This document shows positions 25,220 to 36,456 of a stretch of 64,000 bases of DNA, piece by piece. A program made the translations under genes and the position numbers. Under the pieces are notes generated by a model. It did no database searches. It worked only from the letters and a program-made list of their open reading frames with translations, and was not told the DNA's origin. The DNA is from Sipunculus nudus (Eukaryota; Annelida; Sipuncula; Golfingiida; Sipunculidae), in contig CM049306.1 of the NCBI GenBank assembly GCA_026874595.1, positions 79,882,142 to 79,946,141 of the forward strand. Direction: 5' to 3'. Positions within the stretch are counted from its first letter, which is position 1. Each line of letters starts with the position of its first letter.

Positions 25220-26062
25220 TTAATAACTACACGCCATTTCAAAAACAATACATTGGTCGTAAAATGTAGAGAATTTCCTTCACGACCAGTGTAATAGGAT
25301 CAGGATATTTTTATGATATCATTGGGATTCTCTAATTGGCAGCTGTTATTTCATTCCCGTTCCTTTCTCAATTTACCTAGAAAACTCTTTGATACATATA
25401 TAATGGTTCCATCCTGGATCCGGGGTATTTGTGAGAAAAAAACCCAAAAACTTTGAAACATACACGACCAGTGGTTAGGTACGCTGACCCATCGGTAAAT
25501 GAGAACTGGCGGTGCATTTGTCCAGTTGTGGCAGAGGGGGTTAAGGTCCTTTCGTTCATAAAAGGCAAGCCAACATTTGTATCAGCATTACATTACATTA
25601 CTAAGACAATTCGAAGTGTAAAACAATTTTCTGTCATGTTTGGCTAAAAAATAAAAACAATACTGCTTTGCCTGCTTATTTTCACTAACAGCATTAGTCG
25701 TGTTTGTTCAAAGGCCTTCCTTAAACAAGTATTGTTTCCTGAACCTGTCTTTTGCATGAGTCTACTTCTGGTGTAGAACCAAGAACAAGTCTCGATTCAG
25801 ATTGTTTTTAATGTGTCAAAAGAATTTATGTGTAATCTAACATGTTAACAAACATCGAAAGGCCAAAAACATACCCCTGGTTTAAGGCACTTGTCTGGCC
25901 TATTAAAGTACAGCCAACTGCTATAAGCGGCGTTTAAAACTTGTATCACCACTTTTCAGATTTTACTGTTCATCATTATAACGAAAGATTACCGTCGTAT
26001 GACTCAAACCACTTAAACCTCTCAATATGGCAGTCTATATAAGGTTCTTATCTACTTTTCAG
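25220..26062. other. Lectin gene intron, nothing recognised
   Basis: A GACCAGTGGTTAGGTACGC motif near 25467 faintly resembles a SINE A box, but no B box was found. The intron ends in the acceptor TACTTTTCAG at 26053-26062. No missing lectin half-domain was found here. Confidence 0.4.
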
Positions 26063-26263
26063 TGGTCGGGAACGCCATTTCCTGCCCTTCGGGTTGGGGC
26101 CGCCTGATTTACAGCAGTGATAACTGCTGGGTCCTGAGACAACACTCAGACGGGAAGACACATTCCGAAGCTCAGGTCCTGTGTGCCGGCTTGGGATCTG
26201 ACCTAGTCAGTGTGGACAGCTTCGCTGAATATGCAGCCATCAGGAACTGGCTCAGTCCAAATG
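26063..26263 (+). CDS. C-type lectin receptor, exon with N-terminal half of the CTLD
   Basis: Acceptor CTTTTCAG|TG and donor AATG|GTAAAG bound a 67-codon phase 1-1 exon. It reads as the first half of a long-form C-type lectin domain: CPSGWGRL, then DNCWVL, then THSEAQVLC (the helix cysteine), GSDLVSVDS, and finally AIRNWLSPN. The natural continuation is LWTSG, which is encoded upstream at 24637-24849 rather than downstream. Joining this exon to exon 1 gives a sensible signal peptide followed by the lectin domain. No second-half CTLD exon is visible between here and the transmembrane exon at 27232. Confidence 0.87.
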
Positions 26264-26289
26264 GTAAAGTCATATGATCATTCACGTCC

Positions 26290-26450
26290 ACAGAAAGTTA
26301 TACTGGCCAAGTCGGTAAGCTTTTAGTGTCACCATATGGCAACATAGTAGTACTGCCATCTAGCGGACAATTATAACACTTATTCTCGGCATGACCTTGG
26401 TAGCACAGAAGTTCGAATTACGTATAATTAAGACTCAATTAGGTCTATAG
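26290..26450. repeat. Possible SINE-derived segment in lectin intron
   Basis: ACTGGCCAAGTCGGTAAG at about 26310 resembles a pol III A box and also occurs in similar form near 10900 (AACTGGCCCAGTCGGTAAG). An AAGTTCGAATTA B-box-like word follows at about 26410, too far away for an intact tRNA-like head. This is weak evidence. Confidence 0.25.
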
Positions 26451-26914
26451 GTGGGTGGAGTTTTATTTTACATCTTTTACGACAATTATGACCACTGACG
26501 GCCTGGCAGATTTGATACATGCTTATCCCACCAGGTGGCATGAGTGTGATTCGTGAAGCCACTCAGCAAAAACGATATTTATCTCAAATAATTTGACATT
26601 TCTAAAGGGGTATGACTTGAATAATGAAGCCCTGTAATAATTAAACCCGTTTATCCGATTGTATGATGAATATATTTATTAAATGAATTAATATATATCT
26701 TGTCACAGCCATGGATTTTTTATTGCTACCAATATACACGCTCTTTCTTACCGGATATCTGCAAGTCTCGGAAAATTCGTTGTTATCATGCAGTTATCAG
26801 CAGCATAATAAGATAAATACTATCACCACTCTTACCCAATTTATTCCTTGCCCCCGAAATTCAACTATTGTAAATTTTGTTTATTTAGATCGTGAATGAT
26901 AACACAACAACAAC

Positions 26915-27225
26915 AAGAACAATAATAATAATAATATCGTATTATTATATTAATAATATTATTATTATCATTATTATTTATGAGAATAACTTCTCGTCTT
27001 ATACTGGTCACATCTTATTATTCTTAGTCTTCTTTTTCTTCTGCTCATTTTTATATTTTGGTACAAGTTCTGGTATTACACTGAATGATTATTATTATTA
27101 TTATTATTATTATTATTTTGAACAAGTCCTAGTATTAAACTGATTGATTATTATTATTATTATTATTATTACTATTATTTTTATCATCAATATTATTATT
27201 ATATTATTATTATTATTATTATTTT
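26915..27225. repeat. (TTA)n-rich intron segment
   Basis: Several TTA/AAT trinucleotide blocks (26915-26980, 27088-27117, 27145-27178 and 27190-27222) surround two TTTTGGTACAAGTYCTRGTATTA-like copies. The long hydrophobic Ile or Asn runs in open frames here are microsatellite artefacts. The last block leads into the acceptor TTTTTGTCAG before 27232. Confidence 0.9.
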
Positions 27226-27231
27226 TGTCAG

Positions 27232-27632
27232 TTATATGGCCCACCACCGAGCAACAAAGCACCACACCTGCTAAATCTGGAACTACAGAACTCGCCTCCC
27301 ACAAATCGTATCCCACAAATGCAACAAACGCCGGAACATACATTGATCCGGGTATCCGTCCGGTGTTTGGATCAATCCAGACGTACGAGGATCCGGACTC
27401 CAGACCTTCAGCGATCGGGATCGGGATAACCGGTATCGTTCTGATGATCATCTTCCTAGCTGGCATCGTTCTGTTGGATATCGAAAAGATTAGGAAGGAC
27501 GTCAGGTACCGCATGCTGCCAAACGTCAGGAGGTTCACAGAGAGGATGAAACAAAAGAGGATGGAGAAGATAAGGAGGATTAAAGTCAGCAGCAGTGTGG
27601 ATGTTCATAAAGTAACAACATCATGTTGTTAA
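27232..27632 (+). CDS. C-type lectin receptor, last exon (stalk, TM helix, cytoplasmic tail)
   Basis: Acceptor TTTTTGTCAG|TT gives a phase-1 start. The exon encodes 133 residues and a TAA stop. Residues 2-35 of the exon are rich in Thr, Ser and Pro (a likely O-glycosylated stalk). Residues 61-82 are a clear transmembrane helix (IGIGITGIVLMIIFLAGIVL). The last 51 residues are strongly basic (RRFTERMKQKRMEKIRRIK) and end SCC. With the exon 1 signal peptide this predicts a type I single-pass receptor. The intron upstream is largely TTA repeats, and the frame reads open through them only by chance. No ITAM- or ITIM-like motif is evident. The assignment to the lectin gene rests on matching phase, strand and spacing. 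Confidence 0.8.
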
Positions 27633-29787
27633 ATTGGTCAGAGTCTGGAGCAAATACTTAAGAAAGAGATGTACTGGAATGCTGCAACCTGGTTGGCTAT
27701 GGGTGTAGGTTTTATTCAGTCTTATTTCCCGGAATTTGGTGATAAACAGACAGCATGCCGATGGTTGTTGTTTATAAGTTTCTAACACACTAATTTCATC
27801 AGAATTAACCTGACAACAGCGCTTGGTTGCGCAAACAGAATATGCAGCAATACGTTAATGCAGGCAAGCGTGCATAATTCAGTTTGACACACATTGACGA
27901 AAAAAGGTTCCTCACTTTACAAGCCTATATACGCCATGATACCTACTCCAAAATGTGAGTTTAGAACAAATCGGAGACTGTGATTGAGGGCTAGAATGGT
28001 TAATTCAAGATCAAATGGGAATGGAAACTGATTAAATGCAACAGTTTGCCATTTTTATGCCTTTTCACGTAGCTGTGGTATTTCTTTTACATGTTTTGTA
28101 CAATTAGTTATAATTACTAATAGTTAATGGCAGAAATCGGTTGTAAAACGTTCGATGACTGAAAGCAAATAACAAGTTATGATAGATTATTTTAATTATC
28201 TTCTATGAGCCTACTTCCGTAAAATATACCATTATAAGTCGATTGTCACGTAAAGAATAAATCAATCATATTTTGCATAGTAATCAGCTTTATGTCACCC
28301 GGTTTTTATAGCAACAACAGGAGACAGGAGGTCGATTCCAAAACATACACTTAAAATATATTGCATGTTTACGATCACGCTATATACACGGTCATGATAA
28401 TTATATTTGCAAGATTATACTTAATCGTTTGTGATCGAATTTTTTTAAGATGCAAACAGTTAAATCGATTATGAGAGAAATGACCAACTATCGATATTAT
28501 CGAATAATGGTCACAACAAGAATATTAGTGATATCCCCTATTCAAAGTGATCTTGTTTTCAGGTTATATCTAATTTGGTTGGGGGGGGGGGGGGAGGGGG
28601 GTTCTCCCATTTAGCGAAATGTTGATGTCAGAGAAGGAGGGATGGTGGTTGCCATAGATCAATGTGTTGACAGTTTTAGATCAGTCTTCGCAAACAACGA
28701 AAAGAAAGTCTGTGTTACCACACATGGCAACTGAGTCTCTGATGGTACATATTACACCTGTAGACTACATTGATCAACAAAGTACAAGAAAGCGTGTCTG
28801 TTTTCCTGAAAATCTATTAGTAATTACATTTCGTTCAATGTATCAATCTTTCATTGGCATTATTTGATGTAACGAAGCTCAATTACCTATGTAAATATCC
28901 TGATAAGTGGTGTTGAGAAAAAAAAATCAATTTGCATATAGATGGTATATAATTAGCACTAGTATTATATGTATAAGAGGTTTTCTTATAAATTGGTCGG
29001 GTATATACAAAAACATTATAGTTCAACGGTGCGATCAATTAGACATCGATATAGAAGAAAGTATACTAGGCACGGGAGGTTCTTCTAGTGAACATAGAAA
29101 AATAAGGACAACTGGTCACCACATAAACCCACTACAAAATTTAATTATACCTGTTGGTGTTGTCTTTTGTCTTGATTCTTGATTCGTTGGTTGATTATTT
29201 GGTTGCCTCTGCATGGGCTTTCCTCAGTATATACATGAACTTCTTAGCACAGTGACATCTGGCGGAATTTTCAAGTATCAGGACAACTTGAACCCACATT
29301 TCTCCACCACGATAATTGGGGCCCTCTCAAAAATCGAAACTGGTTTCTGTTTCGGCCACTTCCGGGAAACCATTCACTTAATTATAGCGAAACCGAACCT
29401 GCATGGTTTTAGCGAAACTGCGAAACATCTCCGGAGAAACCGTCCACTCGATAATTATAAATACTAGCAACATGGCGGGAGAGGGGCAAAGTAGTGTTTT
29501 TTTTGTTAATTATTTGATTTATTTTGATTGTTGATGCCTTTTTTCGGAAGTGTTTTGAATTCAATATTCCCTTCTTTACCCCGTAGGGCTGAAGATGGGA
29601 GTCACGTTTCTTGTATGTCCATGTTATTTGACACGTATATATGTTATAGCACACAGAAACAGTCTATTTTTATCATAATTGCATTATGAATGGGCAGTCA
29701 CAATTAATAATGCTCTAACTTGGCCTCAAAAAGTCCAGGCAAGGATTTCCAACTTATGATAGCATTTTCGTCTCTTATTTATTTAGT
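27633..29787. other. 3' flank of the lectin gene and intergenic DNA
   Basis: Probably begins with the 3' untranslated region. A poly-G tract with one A lies at about 28581-28600. Open frames at 28664-28867, 28907-29182 and 29213-29467 show no recognisable domains. Confidence 0.45.
28256..28261 (+). terminator. Possible polyadenylation signal of the lectin gene
   Basis: AATAAA lies 624 bases after the stop codon at 27632. The hexamer is common in AT-rich DNA, so this is only a candidate. Confidence 0.2.
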
Positions 29788-29789
29788 TA

Positions 29790-30887
29790 CGGTCAAACCT
29801 ATTTTAACCGGCACCTATGTGAAGTGAGCACTTTTGGGCAGTCATATTTTTTATTCTACTCTTTATTATGTTCAGATAATGTGGGCACCTCTATATTATG
29901 TAAAGTTGGCACTTTCCTCAGCTAATGTGGGCACTTCAACGATACTTATTTAAACTTTCAGAGCTGTATCTATTGTGAATTTGTAATTATGAGCAATCAG
30001 AAAGACCCATTTATTATTAAATATTTATATTTCAACCATTTATGATAATGATCAAACAGGTGAAAAAAAGTTAGAGGTCTAATAGCATAATCATAACAAA
30101 TGCTTCCTTGACTCAAGGCTAGGCATGGGAAACATGCATACTAATGAGACTTCTTTAATGTGCCTGCATATATGCTATGGTAAGACCTCAGCCAAGCTGA
30201 CCTGGCTGTCCTGGTGATGGTATAAAGCCAACAGTGAATGCACCACAAGTGAATATAGTAATATATCAAAGTTGGTAGCAGCACTGAAAGTGACAGCTAT
30301 TACCTCAGAAGGGCACCAGGGTTATAGCTAGGCAAATTTGAGTGCCTGGTAAATTTATGGACATATAGGCGAGGGGGTCACCGGAGGGGGTACATAACAC
30401 TATACACACACGTTTAACGATTCCTCTTTGTTTTTGCTCTAAGAAATACTTAATTATGTAATGCAAAAATTATTATTTACAACGGTCTTCTAACAGTGGA
30501 AAAAAATGTTTAGAGTAGTATGATATTTACATCAAGTGCCCACGCTCGGTTTCGGAATATGTAAGTTTTATCTTTGCGTTGTTCTGTGTTATAACTGATT
30601 TTTTTATGAATATTTAATTCATTTTTTGTACACATCCTATTGAGGTTTAAATTTAATGCTGTTTGGGGTAATAAATAACCAAAGTTTTATGGCTATTAGC
30701 TGTTTATTTTAAGATCGTTTAGATCTTTTGTGCCGGTCGTTTGGTTGCAAATATTAGCTTTGTGCCGGCCGGCAGAAGCCCGTCCGGCTTCCCCCGACCG
30801 GCGTGGCTATAACCCTGATGGGCACCTCTATAAAGTTGGCAGTTTGGCCCAGTCCCATGGAACTCCCCATTATTGTGGGTTGGACTG
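29790..30887. mobile_element. pogo/Tigger-like non-autonomous element
   Basis: The left end reads TA-CGGTCAAACCTATTTTAACC (TA at 29788-29789) and the reverse complement of the right end reads TA-CAGTCCAACCCACAATAATG (TA at 30888-30889). Imperfect inverted ends, a TA on each side, and GTGGGCACCTCTAT-like internal words repeated near both ends fit the pogo/Tigger branch of Tc1/mariner elements. No transposase frame remains. It is interrupted at 30317-30817 by a hAT MITE. Confidence 0.5.
30317..30817. mobile_element. 501-bp hAT-type MITE
   Basis: A 12-bp inverted terminus CAGGGTTATAGC opens the element, and GCTATAACCCTG closes it. The flanking 8-mers are AAGGGCAC (30309-30316) and ATGGGCAC (30818-30825), a 7/8 match. 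CAGGG ends with an 8-bp duplication are the signature of hAT elements. It has no coding capacity. The right interior is GC-rich (GCCGGCCGG near 30763). It is inserted within the pogo-like element, so it is the younger insertion. Confidence 0.78.
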
Positions 30888-30889
30888 TA

Positions 30890-33800
30890 TTTTAAATAAT
30901 TAACCATTTTATCAGAATTGGTTCATTGAAATCGAAACCGTCCACTTACAAATACAAGGCGAAATTATGTAGAACCGATTCTCCCGGAACCAAAACCAGT
31001 TTAAAATTTTCGAGTGGGCCTTTACATCTCCGCCGGGAGGCATAATCTATTGTTTTTGTTGGCTGGTTGAAGGTAGCCTTGACAACATGACACTGGAGGT
31101 CTTCTTAAATAACTGATGGGGGCCTACGAGTCATGATGCAAGTCATAATAGAACAACCATTCTAAGGGTCAGATCATAATATTTGCTGTTTGGTAGTAAT
31201 TGACATCAGAGGCTTATATGGTCGTGTTGCATAAGCAAATAATAATTTAAAAAATGTTGTTACACAAAATTTATTACCTACTTTCCTCTCTGTGGCACCG
31301 ATTCACACGAAGCTACAACGGACGCAGAGACAAACTAGTCTCGTTATTAATAACTGCTACATGAATATACGTATATGTCGATCATGAATGAAATATTTAT
31401 AATTTTTCCTAACAGAATAACACCACTTTATGTCATACCCAGGGAAATGATTGTTCGACAAGCAGATGAAAATGAAAAAGTACTGTTTAGATGGCGTGCA
31501 CATATGCATGTACTAAAATTGATGCGAACCCAATAGCTTGTATGGCCACCCTAATATCTACGATTGGGTTTGCAGGCTGCCGCTAGTTTGCTTGGTTTGT
31601 TTGTCTTGACTCACCTTTAGTCAAAATGTCTAATTTAATTTTGATTACATTTTTGCCAGTGTTAAGTTAACACCAACTTAACAATCTATTAAACTTCTAG
31701 AAAAGAGTAAGAAAATAATACGCAAAGGAATAGTAACACGGTTACCTGGGGGCCTTTTTGGCAAATACGCCAAACCACATATATGGCCAGGCATTAATAC
31801 TAATCATTGGTTCAGATCTATTATTGTAATTCTGAAAGACCGAGGGGTAAGTGATAATTTACAAATGTTTTATAATTAATGATTATTTGCTGAAAGGTAA
31901 TGATTTTGACAAGGAATGTGAAACGTTATTAAGAACATATTGAACAGTTAACAAATAAAAGCACTGCTTAAGAGCTTTTGAAGTGTGACGTGAGAGCGTT
32001 TTGTAAATATTACGCTGCAAACGCAAAGGGACGTGTATTAGAAGATTTGATGAATAATGAACTTATCGAATTTAAAAAAGAAATAAAATAATATAATACA
32101 TGTACTAAAATAAAAAAAATAATATCAACCAGACCGAAAATGGGGTAGTGCGCATCCGGCACACCTGCAACATTTTGCAGTTATGTAATTTTCACTGTGA
32201 TGCATGTAATCTATGCATGTAAAGTTGTGTGTAGAATTTAAAGGGGTTCAATCAGCTATCTTTATTACCTAAAGTTATACCTTAAAGCTAGAAAAATAGA
32301 CCAGAAAACATAGATATTACCGCTAGCAGCCTGCTTATTTTGATTATATCAACGTGGTTTTTAATATGTGTGGCCAACCAAAATAATCAAATTCAACAAG
32401 GGCATCTAGCAGCAAGTCAGAAAAGTCAGAACTTTGCAAATTGCGTTTTGCAACACGTGACCTTTCTACCTCCGCATATATTCAACCTACCACCTTAAGG
32501 TTACATATTTTTCCCGATTGTCAACATATATTCTTTTTCAAAAGGTAGGATAATGGGCAACTATAAAAAGGCGATACCTAATCCTATCAGAAAAAAAATA
32601 ATCACTTATCAAAATCAGTCAAATAAAACAGAAGTTTCTTTTTATGATTTTGTAAATTTTGATAAATTTGCATAACTAATTAATTTCATATTTCTATGTA
32701 TAGACGATTCATATGCTACATTTAAACGTTATCAGATGAGACAAAAAACTGGCATGTACTGATTCACTAATCACTAATCACTAATATAAACACATTCATT
32801 GATATGATCTAAATGAATACTGCGTTTGAATTACAATATAAAAACAATCATTGATATAATCTAGTTGAATAAGAGTTTTTCAAATTGCATAAACGGTTAA
32901 CTTGCATCGAACTCATGTTTCTAATTGTTCAGATATAAATGATTGTTAAATCGTGGTATCGCCGAGATATTGGAATGTTAATTTTTCCTGTTTAAGTGTG
33001 AACCAGAAGGATTAATGGATTATTGCTAACCCCTTGCATATAAAACCGGGAACCCAGAAGGCTTAATAATAACATATTCTTAGCGCATGGATTGTTTCAT
33101 TCTCTTTTTATATAAACTAGCAATTACTTGTGCTACGCACGGTTTGGGGCGAGCATTTAGTTCTGATGTCAAATAGCTTATCATAGATGAAAGTCTTGCT
33201 TGTAAAATGTTACCGTCATAAGATCTCTTTGAATCTGACATTTGGTATAAGTATTCTGTTTTTGAGTTGACCTTGTGTCGGATGACTATTCGGACGAATA
33301 TGTTCCTATAGAATGGTGGAATATCTTTTGACAAACCCGGAGCATATGTATGATGAAAACCACGGCAATCACACAAATCGCTTTCTGCTATTAATATAGA
33401 GATTCATTATATGCATGGTGTTATGCATAAAACTAAATGAAGCCAAGCGATTGGCCGGAGAATTTTCGAAGAAGTGATAAATAAAATCATTTTTATATGA
33501 AAATATATTATGATGAACATCGCCATTTAAAGTTGCCCTCCGATCCCTACAATCCGCCAGTAAAGGAACCTGTTTTCTTGCATGAGACGTGTTCTCGATA
33601 ATTGCATTCCCGTTATCAGGCACAAAAACTGAGCACTCACATGGTCGGGCAATTCCGCTGCGCAAAAGTTCGTGGTAGCATTATATTATATGGTACATAT
33701 AGATATTTAGATATCACGCACTCCCAAGGACCTTTCCTGTTTGAAAGCTAAGTCAATGTTTTCCAGTGAGACAATCACTGCATTCAGGCAGTGTGTAAAA

Positions 33801-34082
33801 CTCGGACCCGACGGACTCCGGATCCCGGACCAAAAGAAAAAAATTGTAATTCTTAAACTCTCTTGATAATTTATCCAGATATTTTTGCATAAACATATTA
33901 AAGACATATTTAATATTATGTATGGTTAAAAATTAGTAGAAATAGTCTGATTTGCACAAAAAAATTGATAATTAACACTTACGGACCCTGGCGCACGGAC
34001 CTCACGGATTACACAGACCCCGTTTACTCGTTGTATTACCATTTCTTTAGTACATATTTTCACATCAGGTTTAACCATAACT
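30890..34082. other. Intergenic; old relative of the downstream duplicated unit near 33290-33400
   Basis: Mostly unrecognised AT-rich DNA. At about 33290-33400 the words GACAAACCCGGAGCATATGTATG, AATCACACAAATCGC and CTATTAATATAGAGATT parallel 34995-35100 and 37480-37590, so a diverged third relative of the duplicated unit exists here. Minus-strand open frames at 33080-33665 have no recognisable domains. Confidence 0.45.
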
Positions 34083-36456
34083 CCCATGTGATTTATTATT
34101 GTGTTATTATTTGTATTTTTACATTTTTTATTTCTCAGATTTTATTCATAATTTAATATATGCTATTTATCACATTTATGTAGCGTTTTAAAAAATACAA
34201 TAATTAAAAACATTTACAAAATCATTATTTTAGAACCTAAAGTTGCTCGAAATGCAAGTAATCAACATTTCCTTTCGGTATTTATATTACTGCCAACTTT
34301 AAATTACATGGTTGTTATGAATGGAACACGAAACCTGTGTTATGTGGAAGAGCTCGGAATTATCTGTCTGGGTCCGCAACGACTGTTAGTGCACATCAAA
34401 TAAATTTCCCCCAGTGTGCCCGCACTATTAAAATTTCATTTAAAATAAAACAAAAATTATATTTAGTGTGTGACATGAGTGCTATTTTATTCCTCTTTCA
34501 GTCATAAATAAAAAAATATGAGCGGTGGTTACTGTCCGTCAAAAAGGAGCAGTCAGCAAAGTCAAGTTAAATGAGGTTAAATGAGGAAATTGGCTTTCGG
34601 TGTCCGGGGACCGTGGGGTCCGGGTTTTACACACCGCCCTGCAATCACTACCGTTCGGAAAATTTTCATTCTTTGAAAGATCCCCCTTTTGAGCATTTTC
34701 CTCACGCGAGATCTCCTTGTGCACAATAGACCTTTTCGCTGCGCGGAGGTTGCCTTTTGAGAAGGGATCACCAATGGGGATTATTTCGGGCCGGTCACCG
34801 CAAAATGTAAGAAAACCCCAGATAGGGCCCCCGGAGTAAAACTTTGTCCCGCCAACACACTCTATAGTCCATTGTTTTAAAGGCCCGAAGACACAAAGAA
34901 AAGAGGCGCCCGCGGGGGAGTAAATATTAAACTTATTAATTATGCACGTAATATGCATTTATTGCAAATAAAAGTGGGTGGAATCTCTTCGGACAAACCC
35001 TGAGCATATGTAGGTCGAAAATCACAGCAATCCGTACGGTAGTATCGGAGGAGATACGGAAAATCACAAAAATCGCCTTACGCTATTAATATATAGATTG
35101 CCACTAACGGGCCATAGGCTTATCATTGAAAAATATCTCCCCGAGAAGTGATTTTGGTTGGTTAAAGCCATGCCCATGACAGGAATTAAGAATGATATTA
35201 AATAATAAAAATGGGTCTTAATGATCGTAATAATAACTAAGTGAATACAATGATGGCGTATTAAATTAAAACAACGCATGGGACATTCTATCTAAACAGA
35301 CACAACGTATAGCCTATAGTAACATTTGTTTTTGTTCCTGTTTGAGTTATTTGGTAAACATGAATTTCCAGGGCTACCCATAACAATAAATAACTAATGA
35401 AATGACACTGAATGACGAATGCATGCTTTTGTTTCCAGCCGCTTTTTCCAAAACTGTATCAATTTATCGAACCAAAAGATGAAACGAAGTGAACAGGAAA
35501 TCCTGTGTAGACATCAATGACAGCATTTACCGAAGCGTACAGACTATTCATAAGCAGACCGACACCTTTTGAATATTTAACTGCTTAACTGTAATTATAT
35601 GTGGTTGGTGAATCGTAAAATCCAGGAGCGTCCATTGGGGGGGGGGGGGGCGGTTAAGGTATACAGAGAGGAAAATTGTACATTTTTAAAAAATATATCA
35701 ATAATGAGAATGATAAACATTATTACATTTCTGCTTCTCTGCTTGTTGGATCAGAATTAAAAATTGAATTGTGAATTATTTTAAATGACCTCATTTCTTA
35801 CAAGGATATCTCAATATTCGTATAGGGTTTACAAAAAAAGTTTCCCCCAGCCTTCGCGTATTAGTCATCCACCTCAGACCCTTGAACATAAATTGCTGTA
35901 TCAATCCATAATTTCACATATTTCCATCACTAAAAAAATCATAAACATGCCCGAGGCTCAGATTTTTCCAAAGGTCTTCATCTTATATAGATATTCTGTT
36001 CACAGCAAGAGTACAGCGTTCTGTAATTGAGATTTGCTATAGATACATGTTTCTATGTCAATATATAAGTTAACAGTTTTTTTTGGTGGAATATCACAGA
36101 ATGTTTTTTTCTTTTATTTCTTTATGCTCCATGTGTTGGTGCCGAATTCCCAAAATGGTGGTTGGGGGGGGGGGGGGGGGGGTATCTTGGGCAAGCCAAC
36201 AGCTGCATTGGTTCAATGTACCAGTTAAGAGTTATGAAGCGTAAGCATTAACAGAAGACTTGAAAACAGTTTGAAAGTTAGCTGGAAAAAGTAAAGAGGT
36301 GTGAGGTCTGAAATAGTCTCTTGTCACGTTACTATGTTTAATTCATGGTGTATAAATATTAACATTGTTTGGTAGAAAACATCTAGGTCCCAATACAAAA
36401 ATCAATATCTAACAGTGGTGGTTCCTGGCAACTATTTAGAAACCAGTTCCACATGT
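34083..36456 (+). repeat. Direct tandem duplication, unit A (2.4 kb)
   Basis: Unit A starts at CCCATGTGATTTATTATTGTG and is followed without a gap by unit B (36457), which starts TCCATGTGTTTATTATTGTG. From about 34620 onward the two are nearly identical, with identical-position features: the ACGGTAGTATCGGAGG block, a poly-G tract, and GTGGTTCCTGGCAAC near the end. The first roughly 460 bp are noticeably more diverged. Relative to B, unit A lacks about 130 bp near 34570-34605. Open frames (34539-34958 on -, 35785-36030 on +) are not conserved in length between the units and are not credible genes. Confidence 0.9.

Noticed and set aside
26711-26899. Candidate missing second-half CTLD exon
   Set aside because: An AG acceptor with the right phase precedes it, but the translation has none of the WTSG, W-W-G or terminal YxC motifs.
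27113-27538. 141-aa minus-strand frame
   Set aside because: It is antisense to the last lectin exon and runs into Ile/Asn microsatellite translation.
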